Source of the DNA: Topomyia yanbarensis
Lineage: Eukaryota; Arthropoda; Insecta; Diptera; Culicidae
Direction of reading: 5' to 3'
Length of the DNA: 64,000 bases
Assembly: GCF_030247195.1 (NCBI RefSeq)
Contig: NC_080672.1
Coordinates: 248,543,209-248,607,208, forward strand
Shown here: one piece after another, positions 1 through 10,181 of the stretch
How the letters are laid out: each line of letters opens with the position of its first letter
How positions within the stretch are numbered: position 1 is the first letter of the stretch
Made by a program: the position numbers and the translations under genes
The notes under the pieces: model-generated
Database searches by the model: none
What the model saw: the letters and a program-made list of their open reading frames with translations, nothing else
What the model was told of the DNA's origin: nothing

Positions 1-271
1 TGGTGACCGGGAGAGAAGAGCAAAACTTGCAACGTTCGGACAAACGGGAGATCAGCGAAACAAATTAACGCCTCAGTCTAGTAGGTCGGATTGGCGGATG
101 GTATTCTTCGGATCCGCGGGGAATCTTTCAAAAGTCATCGGACCTCTAGTCGCTCTCACTTCAGTTTCCGTAGTGGTAAGGGCGACGGCGGTTACATAGT
201 GGCAGTCTGGAGCTGATCGGTTCCACAAGGCAGGAGGAAACTTCTAAAAACGAGAAACGAAAAGAGAGGGG
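1..271. other. Window edge, unassigned
   Basis: This stretch lies downstream of the 3' end of the first I-clade LINE, which is transcribed leftwards. Its right part, about 240-271, may still be LINE 3' UTR. The remainder has moderately high GC and I recognise no protein motif in any frame. It could be an older element into which the LINE inserted. Confidence 0.4.
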
Positions 272-2815
272 CTAAATTGGGATATTTATCGTTTTTATGA
301 AAGTATAAATAAGGGACATATAGGGGAAATCACGATTTGCCAGCATGTATCGCACTGGGACTTTGGGTGGTCTGCCTCGGGCCCGAAGGGAATCCTTTAA
401 CTGAGACCTGGCGTCCAAATACCCGGCCATGTAGCCATCGTCCAAGTTCACCATTGCTCCACGAAGTTTGCCAACTGTTCTGACGACAAATACTAAAAAA
501 TTCGTTGAAGCAGATTGGTCCTTCGTATGTCACCTTTGCTAATGAGTCGGCCTTTTCATTGACTGGGATAGAGCACTGAGAGGGGATCCAAACAAAGGTA
601 ATCTGATAAGATTTTTCAGATAACGTACACAAGGACTCCCGTATCTTCCCCAGGAAATATGGGAATTGCTTTTTGGGCTTCATCGAACGAAGAGCCTCGA
701 TAGAGCTGAGGCTGTCCGAAATGATGAAGTAGTGGTCTGTGGGCAGAGTGTCGATGATCCCAAGGGTGTACTGAATTGCTCTGCGACGTAAATTGAAGCG
801 GGATCATTGCGCTTGAATGAAGCGGTGATAGTATTGTTGAAGATACCGAAGCCAGTGGACCCATCGAGATTTGATCCGTCAGTGTAGAACATTTTGTCAC
901 AGTAGACTTCTCGGAATTTATTATAAAATATATTGGGGATCACTTGCGGGCGTATATGGTCCGGGATTCCACGAATCTCTTCCTTCAGGGATGTGTCGAA
1001 GAATACAGTAGAATCAGAGGTATCTAGGAAACGAACACGATTGGGAGTATATGAAGAAGGATTAATGCTCTGTGCCATGTAGTCGAAGTACAAGGACATA
1101 AATCGGGTTTGAGAATTAAGCTCGACGAGTCTCTCGAAGTTTTCAATCACCAACGAGTTCAGAATGTCGCATCGGATGAGCAATCGATATGAGAGTTCCC
1201 AAAATCGATTTTTCTGCGGTAGAACGCCCGCCAGCACTTCGAGACTCATCGTATGGGTCGAGTGCATGCAACCCAAGGCAATGCGCAAGCAACGATACTG
1301 GATTCTCTCCAGTTTGATGAAGTGTATGTTCGCAGCGGAGCGGAAACAGAAACACCCGTACTCCATCACCGACAATATCGTTGTTTTGTACAACCTGATC
1401 AGGTCTTCTGGGTGAGCACCCCACCATGTTCCAGTTATTGTTCGGAGAAAATTGATCCTTTGTTGGCATTTCTGTTTCAGTTACCCAATGTGACATCCCC
1501 AAGTACCTTCAGAGTCGAGCCAGACCCCGAGATATTTAAATGTGAAGACCTAATTGATCGTTACACCCATTAATAGAAGCTGGAGTTGCGCCAGTTTACG
1601 CTTCCTAGCAAAAAAAAACAACCAACTCAGTTTTCTCCGTGGAGAACTCGATACCCAGCTGAAGAGCCCAAGCAGACAAATTGTCCAAGGTATCTTGTAA
1701 TGGTCCTTGCAAGTCGGCAGCTTTGGGCCCTGTAATAGAGACAACCCCATCGTCTGCAAGTTGACTTAGCGTGCATGAATTGGCAAGACAATCGTCAATG
1801 TCAATCACGTAAAAATTGTAGAGTAGGGGACTTAGACATGAGCCCTGGAGAAGACCCATGTAGCTAAATCGCGATGTTGTTAAATCGCCATGCGAAAAGT
1901 GCATGTGCTTTTCAGACAACAGGTTTAGCAAAAAGTTATTTAAAATTGGTGAAAGACCATGCTTGTGCAGCTTCTCTGACAGAATGTTGATAGAAACTGA
2001 GTCAAAAGCCCCCTTAATATCCAAGAAGACTGATGCCATCTGCTCTTTGCTAGCATAGGCCATTTGGATTTCTGTAGAAAGCAACGCAAGGCAATCGTTC
2101 GTCCCTCTGCCTTCGCGGAAGCCAAATTGTGTATCTGACAGTAAGCCATTTGCTTCAACCCAATTGTCGAGGCGAAACAAGATCATTTTCTCGAACAACT
2201 TCCGAATACAGGACAGCATTGCAATGGGCCGATACGAGTTGTAGTCGGAGGCTGGTTTTTCTGGTTTTTGGATGGCGATGACCTTCACTTGCCTCCAGTC
2301 ATGAGAGACAATGTTATCCTCAACAAACTTGTTAAATAAATTCAACAAGTGCCTTCTTGCAGTATCAGGCAGATTCTTCAGCAAGTGTAATTTGATTCTG
2401 TCTAACCCTGGGGCGTTATTGTTGCATGACAAGAGAGCAAGTGAGAACTCCTCCATCGAAAAAGGTGTTTCGTTCGCGGTATTGCAAGGAGACGTGGTGC
2501 GGCACGTTTTCTGTACCGGGACAGAGTCCGGACAGATCTTCTTGGTGAAAGCGAATATCCAACGGTTTGAATATTCCACGTTCTCGTTAGTACTGTTTCG
2601 GTTACGCATACGTCGAGCCGTACCACAAAGAGTGCTCATCGCTGTTACTCTCGTTAACCCGTCGACGAACCGGCGCCAATAACTGCGTTTTTTGGCTTTC
2701 ATTCGCCTTTCTAACGACGCGTACTGCTGATAGCTAGCGGGTAACCCGTCTTCCCGGAAGGCCTTATATGCAGTGGACTTTTCCGCGTACAGCTTTTAGC
2801 ACTCATTATCCCACC
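272..2815 (-). pseudogene. I-clade ORF2 remnant (RT and RNase H)
   Basis: The reverse transcriptase part is readable from about 2815 to 1605, with the linker KAKKRSYWRRFVDGLT, fingers motif SYRPIAMLSCIRKLFEKMI, the FLDIKGAFDSV segment and LADDG as the catalytic box. After a frame break the thumb, then RNase H, continues through 1393-680 and 683-272, with FYTDGSNLDGSTGFG and the late residues ending NEKADSLAK. The endonuclease domain that should precede the RT is absent because of the deletion at 2816-3063. At least three frame breaks are present. The catalytic box has leucine before ADD, where most LINE RTs have tyrosine or phenylalanine. Confidence 0.85.
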
Positions 2816-2819
2816 ATAG

Positions 2820-3060
2820 CAGTGGCGGGTCCAGGGGGAGGGTCCTGGGGGTCCGGACCCCTTCCGAAACTTTTCAACTTGTTGAGAAATTTTATATTAG
2901 GTTGCATTTTATATTAGTTTCAAACTCAAAATCGTTTTAAACCAAATTTGAACGCCAATATTGATTTTCATTAAAAGAGGTTTCTACATTGTACAATGTT
3001 TATTTCAAATCGAAATTTCGGACCCTTCCCGAAATTTGTTTCTGGATCCCAACCGGGCAT
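2820..3060. mobile_element. hAT-like MITE fragment inside LINE copy 1
   Basis: Begins CAGTGGCGGGTCCAGGGGG, a typical hAT-type terminus, and is related over its length to 23758-23985, including the central TTTCAAACTCAAAATC and GATTTTCATTAAA stretches. The right end stops at CTGGATCC without the expected CGCCACTG, so the last bases of the terminal repeat are lost. No 8-bp duplication is visible. It sits exactly at the deletion junction of the LINE, joining ORF2 to ORF1 sequence. Confidence 0.6.
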
Positions 3061-3063
3061 GAT

Positions 3064-3807
3064 TTAAGAGCATGCGGAGGGCCCCCGCAGTAAATACACT
3101 TTTTCAATTTCTCCACCGCAAGCGTCATCCTCATGCTCTCCTTCGCATTTGCCGCGCCGTTTTTTATTGCCACAATAAGTGGCTGTGTGGCCCAGTTGCT
3201 TGCAATTGCTGCAGTTCATTACCCGCGGTTCAAACAGGCGAACAGGTAGGCGAACCTTATCCAGGAGGACATAGTTGGGAAGAGAAAACCCGGAGAAAGT
3301 CACCCGTATCGAGTCTGACGGAGAATAAGTTGTCTTATCATCTGCAGTTTTTGCGGAATACAATTGCTTGCATTCCAGAATCTTCACCTGTTGAAGTGAA
3401 GGGTTCTTAAAGCAGCCAACCCCGTACTTCAACAGATCTTCGCACTTCAGACCCGGTTCGGCGACGACCCCATCGATCTCCACTGCCCTACAAGGCACAT
3501 ACACCCTGAATTGCTTCGTAAAACGCTCGCTGCCAGCAATCTTGTTTGCCTAGTCGAGGTCATTTACTATAACGCGTATCTTATTATCTCGAACACGTGT
3601 TATCTGGGCTACGGACGGGTAGTTAGCAGTCAGCTCCCGTGAGATCTCTAGAATATTGGACGATTTCGTGTTGGGCCGGAAATACACCACCCAGGGTCCA
3701 TTTGAACTGGCTGGGTATGTTTTAATACGGGGAGGACTGTGGGAATCAGGGGAGGGAGTAATTTCGGGTTTATCCGGTAAATTCATGGGAATATCATTCC
3801 CATCCAA
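3064..3807 (-). pseudogene. I-clade ORF1 (gag-like) remnant
   Basis: Two overlapping pieces (3807-3550 and 3504-3064) correspond to the N-terminal and middle part of the intact ORF1 at 9698-8412. Shared segments include SSNGPWVVYFRPN near the start, the GVVAEPGLKCEDLLKYG block, and the first CCHC knuckle CSNCKQLGHTATYC. A stop and frame break separate the pieces near 3505-3549. The second and third knuckles are decayed or deleted. The intact relative suggests an RNA-binding particle protein; this copy is not functional. Confidence 0.8.
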
Positions 3808-3862
3808 TGTTACTTCGCCCAGCGAACAAAGACTGCCTCAAACAATGGTTGACCTTCACTGA

Positions 3863-4733
3863 CAATATTTATTCTTATTCACCTTATGCACGGCACCAGA
3901 AAACGAACTGCTTCGATCGAGAGCTCGGAGAGTTATGATTGTTTTACATTTTGAATTTCTTAAAACTAGGGGGTTACACATTTCAATATAATTTTGTTTA
4001 TGTAATGAAACTTCAAAAAAAAAATTTACAGCTAACTTATACATATACAAGAGGGGATAATATATTATTCGTAAGATTAGGGGGACGGGTCATTTTGTTT
4101 GTTCTTTGTATAGTAATTCACTTTATGTTTTTTATAAAGGAGATTGTTGGAGCAATTAATTATTAACTAAGCGGAACATTTTACAAGCTTATTAACTAGA
4201 AATAACTAGGGAGAGTGGTTCAAGATTAGGGGGAATTAATTAGGGCTATTTTGAAGTAGTGGTACTGTTGGGCATTTCTTAACGAGATTAAATATTGATC
4301 AACTAAAACTAGAAGATTAGGGGGTATATAAGTTTTGGGAAGATATTCAAGGGGAGAAGGGGGTGAAATCATACATCTGTGTATCAGAGACATGGGAGAG
4401 AGAGTGACAGGGGGGGGGGAGATATAAACTTTCAGTTTCCGGCATCAGAAATCAACGGCCATGATTACAGATTCGAACGTATGCATCAAGTATTGAGATG
4501 CCGGGCGGTTTTCCTCGAGCCGGCAGGGGTTCCTCCAGACGATTTCGCAGTACGGCTCAGATACGTTTCGAAAACACGACGCGTTGCGCGTGTGATGTTG
4601 TACTGTACGTCTCGTGTTGTTGGTTCATTCGACAGATGTTTTGTCTCGTCTTGGATTCGTATCAGACCATCGTTAAGATACGGTAGGCGGAAGAGGGCAC
4701 TTCTGGGAATGATAAGAGAAAAGATAGGGACAT
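3863..4733. other. Spacer between the two I-clade LINEs
   Basis: It holds the 5' leader side of copy 1 (about 3863-3930) and the probable 3' UTR of copy 2 (up to 4733). The middle is AT-rich with several spaced GATTAGGGGG words (about 4074, 4224 and 4315) and a G9 run near 4411. The open frame 4486-4935 on the minus strand overlaps LINE coding sequence and shows no family motif, so I do not call it a gene. Confidence 0.4.
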
Positions 4734-7700
4734 TTAAATTTGGACATTGATGGTTTTTAGGAACGTGTATATAAGGGACATGTAGAGAATATCGCGGCTT
4801 GCTAGTACATCTCGAACCGGGACATTGGGTGATCTTCCTCGGGCCCGAAGGGAATCGAATAGTTGAGATCTGGCAGAATGGTACTCGGCGCATGCCCAGA
4901 CAACATGTTCGATCTCGTGATAACCGTTGCCACAAGCGCAGATACCGCTATCCGCGAGCCCAATACGCCGGAGATGAGCGTCCAGCGTGTAGTGATTGGA
5001 CATGAGCCGGGACATCACGCGAATGAAATCCCGACACACACCCATCCCCCTGAACCAAAGTTTCGTCGATACCTTAGGGATTATCGAATGTAACCACCTT
5101 CCTAGTTCACCATTGCTCCATGCAGTTTGCCAACTTTCGAGGGTTCTCTGATGAGTGATACTGAAAAATTCTCTGAAGCTAATTGGCCTTTCATATATGT
5201 CACCTTGTAAAGCGCCCGCCTTAGCTAAAGAGTCCGATTCTTCATTACCTGGAATGGAGCAATGAAGATCGTACAAGATTACCTTAATTTGGGTTCTAAG
5301 GTAATCTTGTACGATCTTACAGACAAAGCACGCAGGCGCTCCCAGATTTTCCCCAGAAAATATGGAATGTGCTTTCTAGGTTTCATTGAACGGAGAGCCT
5401 CGATTGAGCTGAGGCTATCGGAGACAATAAAGTAATGATCGGTGGGCAAAGTATCAATGATCCCAAGGGTATACTGAATAGCAGCAAGTTCTGCGACGTA
5501 AACTGAAGCAGGATCATTGAGTTTGAATGAGGCGGTGATGATTTGATTGATTATACCGAAGCCAGTGGAGCCGTCGAGGCTTGACCCGTCGGTGTAAAAC
5601 ATCTTATTACAGTCGACTTCTCGAAATTTACTATGAAAGATGCTTGGGATCACTTGTGGACGTATGTGATCCGTGATTCCACGAATCTCATCTTTCATGG
5701 ATGTGTCGAAGAATACAGTTGAATCAGAAGCATGAAAGAGATTGACACGGTTGGGATAGTATGAAGAAGGATTGATACTTTGTGCCATGTAATCGAAGTA
5801 CAAGAACATAAATCAGGTTTGAGAATTAAGCTCGACAAGCCTTTCGAAATTTGCAATTACTAACGGGTTCAAGATATCGTATTGGATGAGCAATCGATAT
5901 GAGAGGTCCCAAAATCGATTTTTCAGCGGAAGAACGCCCGCCAGCACTTCTAAACTCATCGTATATGTCGAGTGCATGCAACCCAAAGCAATACGCAAAC
6001 AACAATATTGGATTCGCTCTAGTTTGATGAAATGTATGTTCGCAACGGAGCGGAAACAGAAACTCCCGTACTCCATCACCGACAATATCGTTGTTTGGTA
6101 CAGCCTGATCAGGTCTCCTGGGTGGAGACCCCACCATGTTCCGGTTATTGTACGGAGAAAATTGATCCTTTGTTGGCACTTCTGTTTCAGATACCTAATG
6201 TGACATCCCCAGGTTCCTTTAGAGTCGAACCAGACCCCGAGATATTTGAAAGTTGAAACCTGAGCAATAGTTTGACCCATTAATTGAAGCTGTAGTTGCA
6301 CTGGTTCACGCTTCCTTGAAAATACGACTAGCTCAGTTTTCTCCGTGGAGAACTCGATACCTAGCTGGAGGGCCCAAGCAAACAAATTGTCCAAGGTATC
6401 TTGCAATGGTCCTTACAGATTGACGGCTTTGGGACCTGTAATATATACTACACCGTCATCTGCAAGCTGCCTTAGCGTGCAGGAAGACAAGACATTCCTT
6501 AATGCCATTTACGTATAAGTTATATAGAAGGGGGCTTAGACATGAGCCCTGGGGAAGACCCATGCAGCTAATTCGTGATGTCGATAAATCACCATGCGAG
6601 AAATGCATATGTTTTTCAGACAGCAAGTTTAGCAAAAAGTTGTTTAGAGTCGGTGCAGCTTCTCAGAAAGAATTTTGATAGAAACTGAAACAAAAGCCCC
6701 CTTTATATCTAGGAAAACTGATGCCATCTGCTCTTTGCTAACATAAGCCATTTGAATTTCTGTTGAGAGCAACGCAAGGCAATCGTTCGTCCCTTTGCAT
6801 TTGCGAAAACCAAGTTGTGTATCTGACAGTAAGCCATTTGCTTCAACCCAATTATCGAGGCGAAACAAGATCATTTTTTCGAACAACTTTCGGATACAGG
6901 ACAGCATCGCAATCGGTCGATACGAGTTGTGGTCGGAGGCTGGTTTTCCTGGTTTTTGAATGGCAATGACCTTCACTTGCCTCCAGTCATGAGGGACAAT
7001 ATTACCCTCAAGAAACTTATTAAATAAATTCAACAAGCGTCTCTTGGCAGAGTCTGGCAGATTCTTTAACAAGTTAAATTTGATTCTGTCTGGCCCTGGG
7101 GCTTTATTGTTACATGATAAGAGAGCAAGTGAGAACTCCACCATCGAAAACGGTGTTTCGTTCGCGTTATTGTCAGGGGACGCGGCGCGGTAGATCTTCT
7201 GTGCCGGGGCGGAATCCGGACAAACCTTCTTGGCAAAATCGAATATCCAACGGTTTGAATATTCCACGCTCTCATTGGTACTGTTTCGGTTTCGTAAGCG
7301 CCGGGCCGTACTCCAAAGAGTGCTCATCGATGTTTCTCTCGTTAGTCCGTCGACGAACCGGCGCCAGTAGCTACGTTTTTTGGCTTTTATCAAACTCTTC
7401 ATGCGCGTTTCCGCCATCGCGTACTGTCGGTAGCTAGCTGGCAGCCCGTCGTCCCGGAAGGTCTTATACGCAGCGGCCTTCTCCGCGTACACGTCTGAGC
7501 ACTCTTTGTCCCACCATGGATTGGGAGGACGCCCGCGTGAATTCGCGTCTAGTACGCGTTTAGTCTGAGCTTGAATCGCGGTATCGAGAATCAAGCCAGC
7601 CAGGAACCCGTACTCTTCCTCCGGAGGAAGCTCTTGTGTCGATTCTACTTTTTCGGATATCGCGGACGCGTAGCTCTTCCAATCAATATTTCGTGTGAGG

Positions 7701-8419
7701 TCATACGAAACATTGATTGTATTCGGTGGCCCTGAACCGTTAGCAATATTAATTACGATTGGCAGATGGTCGCTGCCGTGGGGATCAGAGACTACCTTCC
7801 ACATGCAATCTAACCGCAGCGATGTCGAGCAGAGGGACAGATCTAAGCCGCTCGGTCGCGCTGGAGGGACAGGAATCCGTGTCATTTCACCCGTATTCAA
7901 AATAGTCATATTGAAGTTGTCGCAAAGCTCATGGAGTAGGGTAGATCGATTATCGTCATGAAGGCAACCCCATGCCGTGCCGTGGGAGTTAAAGTCACCT
8001 AAAACTAGCCTCGGTGCGGGGAGGAGTTCCGCAATATCGCAAAGCCGTCGGTGGCTAACTGAGGCTCTAGGGGGGATGTAGGTGGAAGCAATGCAAAGTT
8101 CTTTGCCTTTAATTCTGGTTTGGCAAGCGACAACTTCAATGCCTGGTGTCGAGGGGAGGTCGATCCGATTGAAAGAATAGCACTTTTTGATCCCCAAAAG
8201 TACTCCTCCGTAAGAGTCTTCTCGATCCAAGCGAATAATATTAAAATCGTGGAAGTGTAGGGTCATTTCTGAAGTGAGCCATGTCTCGCATAGGGCAAAT
8301 GCATCGCATTTCAAATTATTTAGTAAGATTTTAAACGAATCGATTTTCGGGATAATGCTTCTGCAATTCCACTGTAGAACAGTGATTAAATCCTTGACCT
8401 CGTTCGATGAATTAGCCAT
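4734..8419 (-). pseudogene. I-clade ORF2: endonuclease, RT, RNase H
   Basis: Residues from 8419 downwards form an APE-type endonuclease: LQWNCRSI, the ALCETWLTSE acidic site, VLGDFNSHG and SDHLPIV. RT motifs follow (SYRPIAMLSCIRKLFEKMI, SVFLDIKGAF). The first frame ends at 6644. The region 6643-6407 contains the palm, readable as LADDGVVYITG, and is broken by a shift and a TAA at about 6415. The thumb continues 6406-5813, and a single TGA replaces the arginine present in copy 1 (SQT, stop, FM). RNase H follows, with FYTDGSSLDGSTGFG, YVAELAAIQYTLG and VSDSLSSIEA. It is interrupted at about 5318-5265 by a templated inverted repeat, then resumes to the natural stop at 4734. The protein would copy its own RNA at nicked DNA. 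Confidence 0.88.
5265..5318. repeat. 22-bp perfect inverted repeat in RNase H
   Basis: The arms 5265-5286 and 5297-5318 are perfect reverse complements separated by a 10-nt loop (ATTTGGGTTC). LINE copy 1 has no such hairpin: at the matching place it encodes ITFVWIPSQC. Copy 2 has lost the VWIPS-like codons and gained the second arm, with a stop. This looks like a foldback-templated mutation. Confidence 0.9.
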
Positions 8420-9698
8420 CGAAGGATACAATCGCTGAAAGGAGGGGCCATTTCGCAGTGAACTGCATCAAGAATGTTTTTACTGCGGGGAGAAAGCTTA
8501 TCAAGATACTTTTAAGGGGGTCAGAAATGTTTAACGCTGTAAGAATACGGTCCACAATGTCAGAGAAATTTATTAAGCCAGCACTGTTTTCTTTCTCTGG
8601 CTGAGATATGGGAACACTTGGGGTTTTTGATGTTCCTGGAAGTGCTGGGACCTCCTTTTCTGAGCTCAGGTTACTGAGACCGGGAGCGACTTGCTTCGGT
8701 TTTGCACCAGTACTTCCTTGAGTAGTTATTTTAGGGGGACCATGAAGAGACACCTTCTGGCCTTTACGACGAAGCTTGGAAGAGGAAAAGTTCTTCCTTT
8801 TTCTACTACTTCTAGACACAGCAGAAGATGTTCCCTCCTGGGGTTCATCACAGTCGCCTTCGTCAGTAGACAAGTTGGTAAAGATGTTCGTAGAGACAGG
8901 TGGCGTAGATATCTTAAGCATTTCTGCAAAGGATCGCTTAGAGCGTCCCTGAAGGGAATGCTTAAGATTTTCCTCGCGCTGTTTGTACGCGGGACATGCA
9001 GGGAGATCATGTGGGTTTCCCCCACAGTAGAGACACTTTTCGACATCTCTACCACAGGAATCATCCGCATGATTCCCACCGCATTTCCCACAGCGGGCTT
9101 TATTGCTACAATGGGAGGTTGTGTGTCCCAATTGTTTGCAATTAGTACAGTTCATGACCCGCGGCACAAAGAGGCGAACAGGTAGACGAACCTTGTCAAA
9201 GAGGAGGTAATTGGGCAGGGCAGAGCCGGCGAGGGTCACCCGATAAGAGTCTGAGTTGACGTATATTTTCTTGCCATCAGCTGTGACTGATGCTGAATGC
9301 AAACGTTTGCATTCCAGTATCTTCACTGGCTTAAGCATGGGGTCTTTGAAACAGCCAGTCCCATATTTTAGCAGGTCCTCGCAATTCAGACTCGAATCGG
9401 AAACGACCCCATTGACTTCAACCCTGCTAGCTGGAATATACACCCTGTACTCCTTCGTAAAGGGCTCGTAGCCAGCAATATCGTTTGCCTGAGTTGAACT
9501 CTTAACCACCACCCGAAGCTTATCAGGGCGAATTTTCGATATTTCTGTCACGGCCGAATACCGATCCGTCAGAACTCGAGAAATCTGCAACAGATTCAAA
9601 CACTTTTTTTCTTTGGTCCGAAAGAAGATCACAAATGGCCCGGTGGCCGAGCTCGGATATACCTTGAGCCGGGGAGCCGATTTTATTTCGACGTCCAT
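8412..9698 (-). CDS. I-clade ORF1 zinc-knuckle protein, intact
   Basis: 428 residues, open from the ATG at 9698 to TAA at 8412. The N-terminal half contains a region like FVIFFRTKEKKCLNLLQISR, probably an RNA-binding fold. Residues about 180-235 hold three cysteine-histidine knuckles: CTNCKQLGHTTSHC, CGKCGGNHADDSC and CLYCGGNPHDLPAC. A basic, serine-rich stretch (SSRKRKNFSSSKLRRKGQK, about residues 297-315) could aid nucleic-acid binding or nuclear entry. The C-terminus is hydrophobic. Proteins of this family coat the LINE RNA in cytoplasmic particles. The stop overlaps the ORF2 start. It is the only undamaged frame in this element. Confidence 0.88.
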   Translation of the reverse strand: MDVEIKSAPRLKVYPSSATGPFVIFFRTKEKKCLNLLQISRVLTDRYSAVTEISKIRPDKLRVVVKSSTQANDIAGYEPFTKEYRVYIPASRVEVNGVVSDSSLNCEDLLKYGTGCFKDPMLKPVKILECKRLHSASVTADGKKIYVNSDSYRVTLAGSALPNYLLFDKVRLPVRLFVPRVMNCTNCKQLGHTTSHCSNKARCGKCGGNHADDSCGRDVEKCLYCGGNPHDLPACPAYKQREENLKHSLQGRSKRSFAEMLKISTPPVSTNIFTNLSTDEGDCDEPQEGTSSAVSRSSRKRKNFSSSKLRRKGQKVSLHGPPKITTQGSTGAKPKQVAPGLSNLSSEKEVPALPGTSKTPSVPISQPEKENSAGLINFSDIVDRILTALNISDPLKSILISFLPAVKTFLMQFTAKWPLLSAIVSFDG

Positions 9699-9817
9699 CT
9701 GACAGTCCCGTACAGGGGAATGCGCAACTCTTCATAAAATGATCAGTTCTTGAGAAAATTTTCAATAGGACCTTAGTAACACTGCGAGCCTCTCTTTATT
9801 TACTTTTTCTTTCGATT

Positions 9818-9987
9818 ATTACGACGTTATTATAAGACTTTGCACTGATTTTTCAGTAGGGGACCCAGGGCTATTAAGATAGTTGGGGTAATTCGGACCC
9901 CCTTGATTTCTCAGGAAGTCGCAAGGCTTTCTGACTGTCGTGCATATTCATGGAACAGCTATTCTAAAACATTAATTTTGAGAGCTG
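9818..9987. repeat. 170-bp direct repeat, left copy
   Basis: Matches 14613-14782 over all 170 bp with four substitutions (TAGTT/CAGTT, AAGGC/AATGC, GTGCA/GTACA, ACAGC/ACCGC). The two copies exactly bracket the LOA-clade LINE at 9988-14612 and the outer flanks differ. Best read as a very long target-site duplication. Confidence 0.85.
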
Positions 9988-10017
9988 GAATCAGGAATCA
10001 GGAATCAGGAATCAGAA
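9986..10017. repeat. Heptamer 3' tail of LOA LINE
   Basis: Four tandem GAATCAG-type units on the + strand (CTGATTC on the element's sense strand) lie directly against the 170-bp duplication. They mark the LINE 3' terminus. Confidence 0.85.
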
Positions 10018-10181
10018 TATATTGGCTCAAATGGCACGTTCCCCGTTCATAGTCGGGGATTTGTGCCTTGCCGTGTGTTTTCATCAGCGGAAGGAAAGGA
10101 CAAGGAGGTGTGGGGAAGTAGAATTGGAAGGGTGGGAAAAATAACAGCACAAAACAAAAATAAACAACAGGTAAGTTAAAC

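Larger units (their letters stand above)
272..3862 (-). mobile_element. I-clade LINE, copy 1, internally deleted
   Basis: Minus-strand non-LTR retrotransposon, read from about 3862 down to 272. It shows an ORF1 with a CCHC knuckle at the upstream end, then reverse transcriptase and RNase H. The gene order and the combination of zinc-knuckle ORF1 with a C-terminal RNase H fit the I clade. It is closely related to the element at 4734-9817, which provides a ruler: sequence equivalent to about 7513-9000 of that copy (ORF1 C-terminus and the whole ORF2 endonuclease) is missing here. A hAT-like MITE fragment fills the junction. Coding frames carry several stops and shifts, so this is a dead copy. 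The exact 3' boundary and any TSD could not be fixed. Confidence 0.85.
4734..9817 (-). mobile_element. I-clade LINE, copy 2, near full length
   Basis: About 5.1 kb on the minus strand. It has a short 5' leader (9817-9699), intact ORF1, an overlapping ORF2 with endonuclease, RT and RNase H, and a 3' end near 4734 or slightly beyond. ORF2 begins at an ATG that overlaps the ORF1 stop (ATGGCTAA at 8419-8412), suggesting coupled re-initiation. Breaks in ORF2 make the copy non-autonomous. The 5' end abuts the 170-bp duplicated block beginning at 9818. No TSD was found. Confidence 0.87.
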
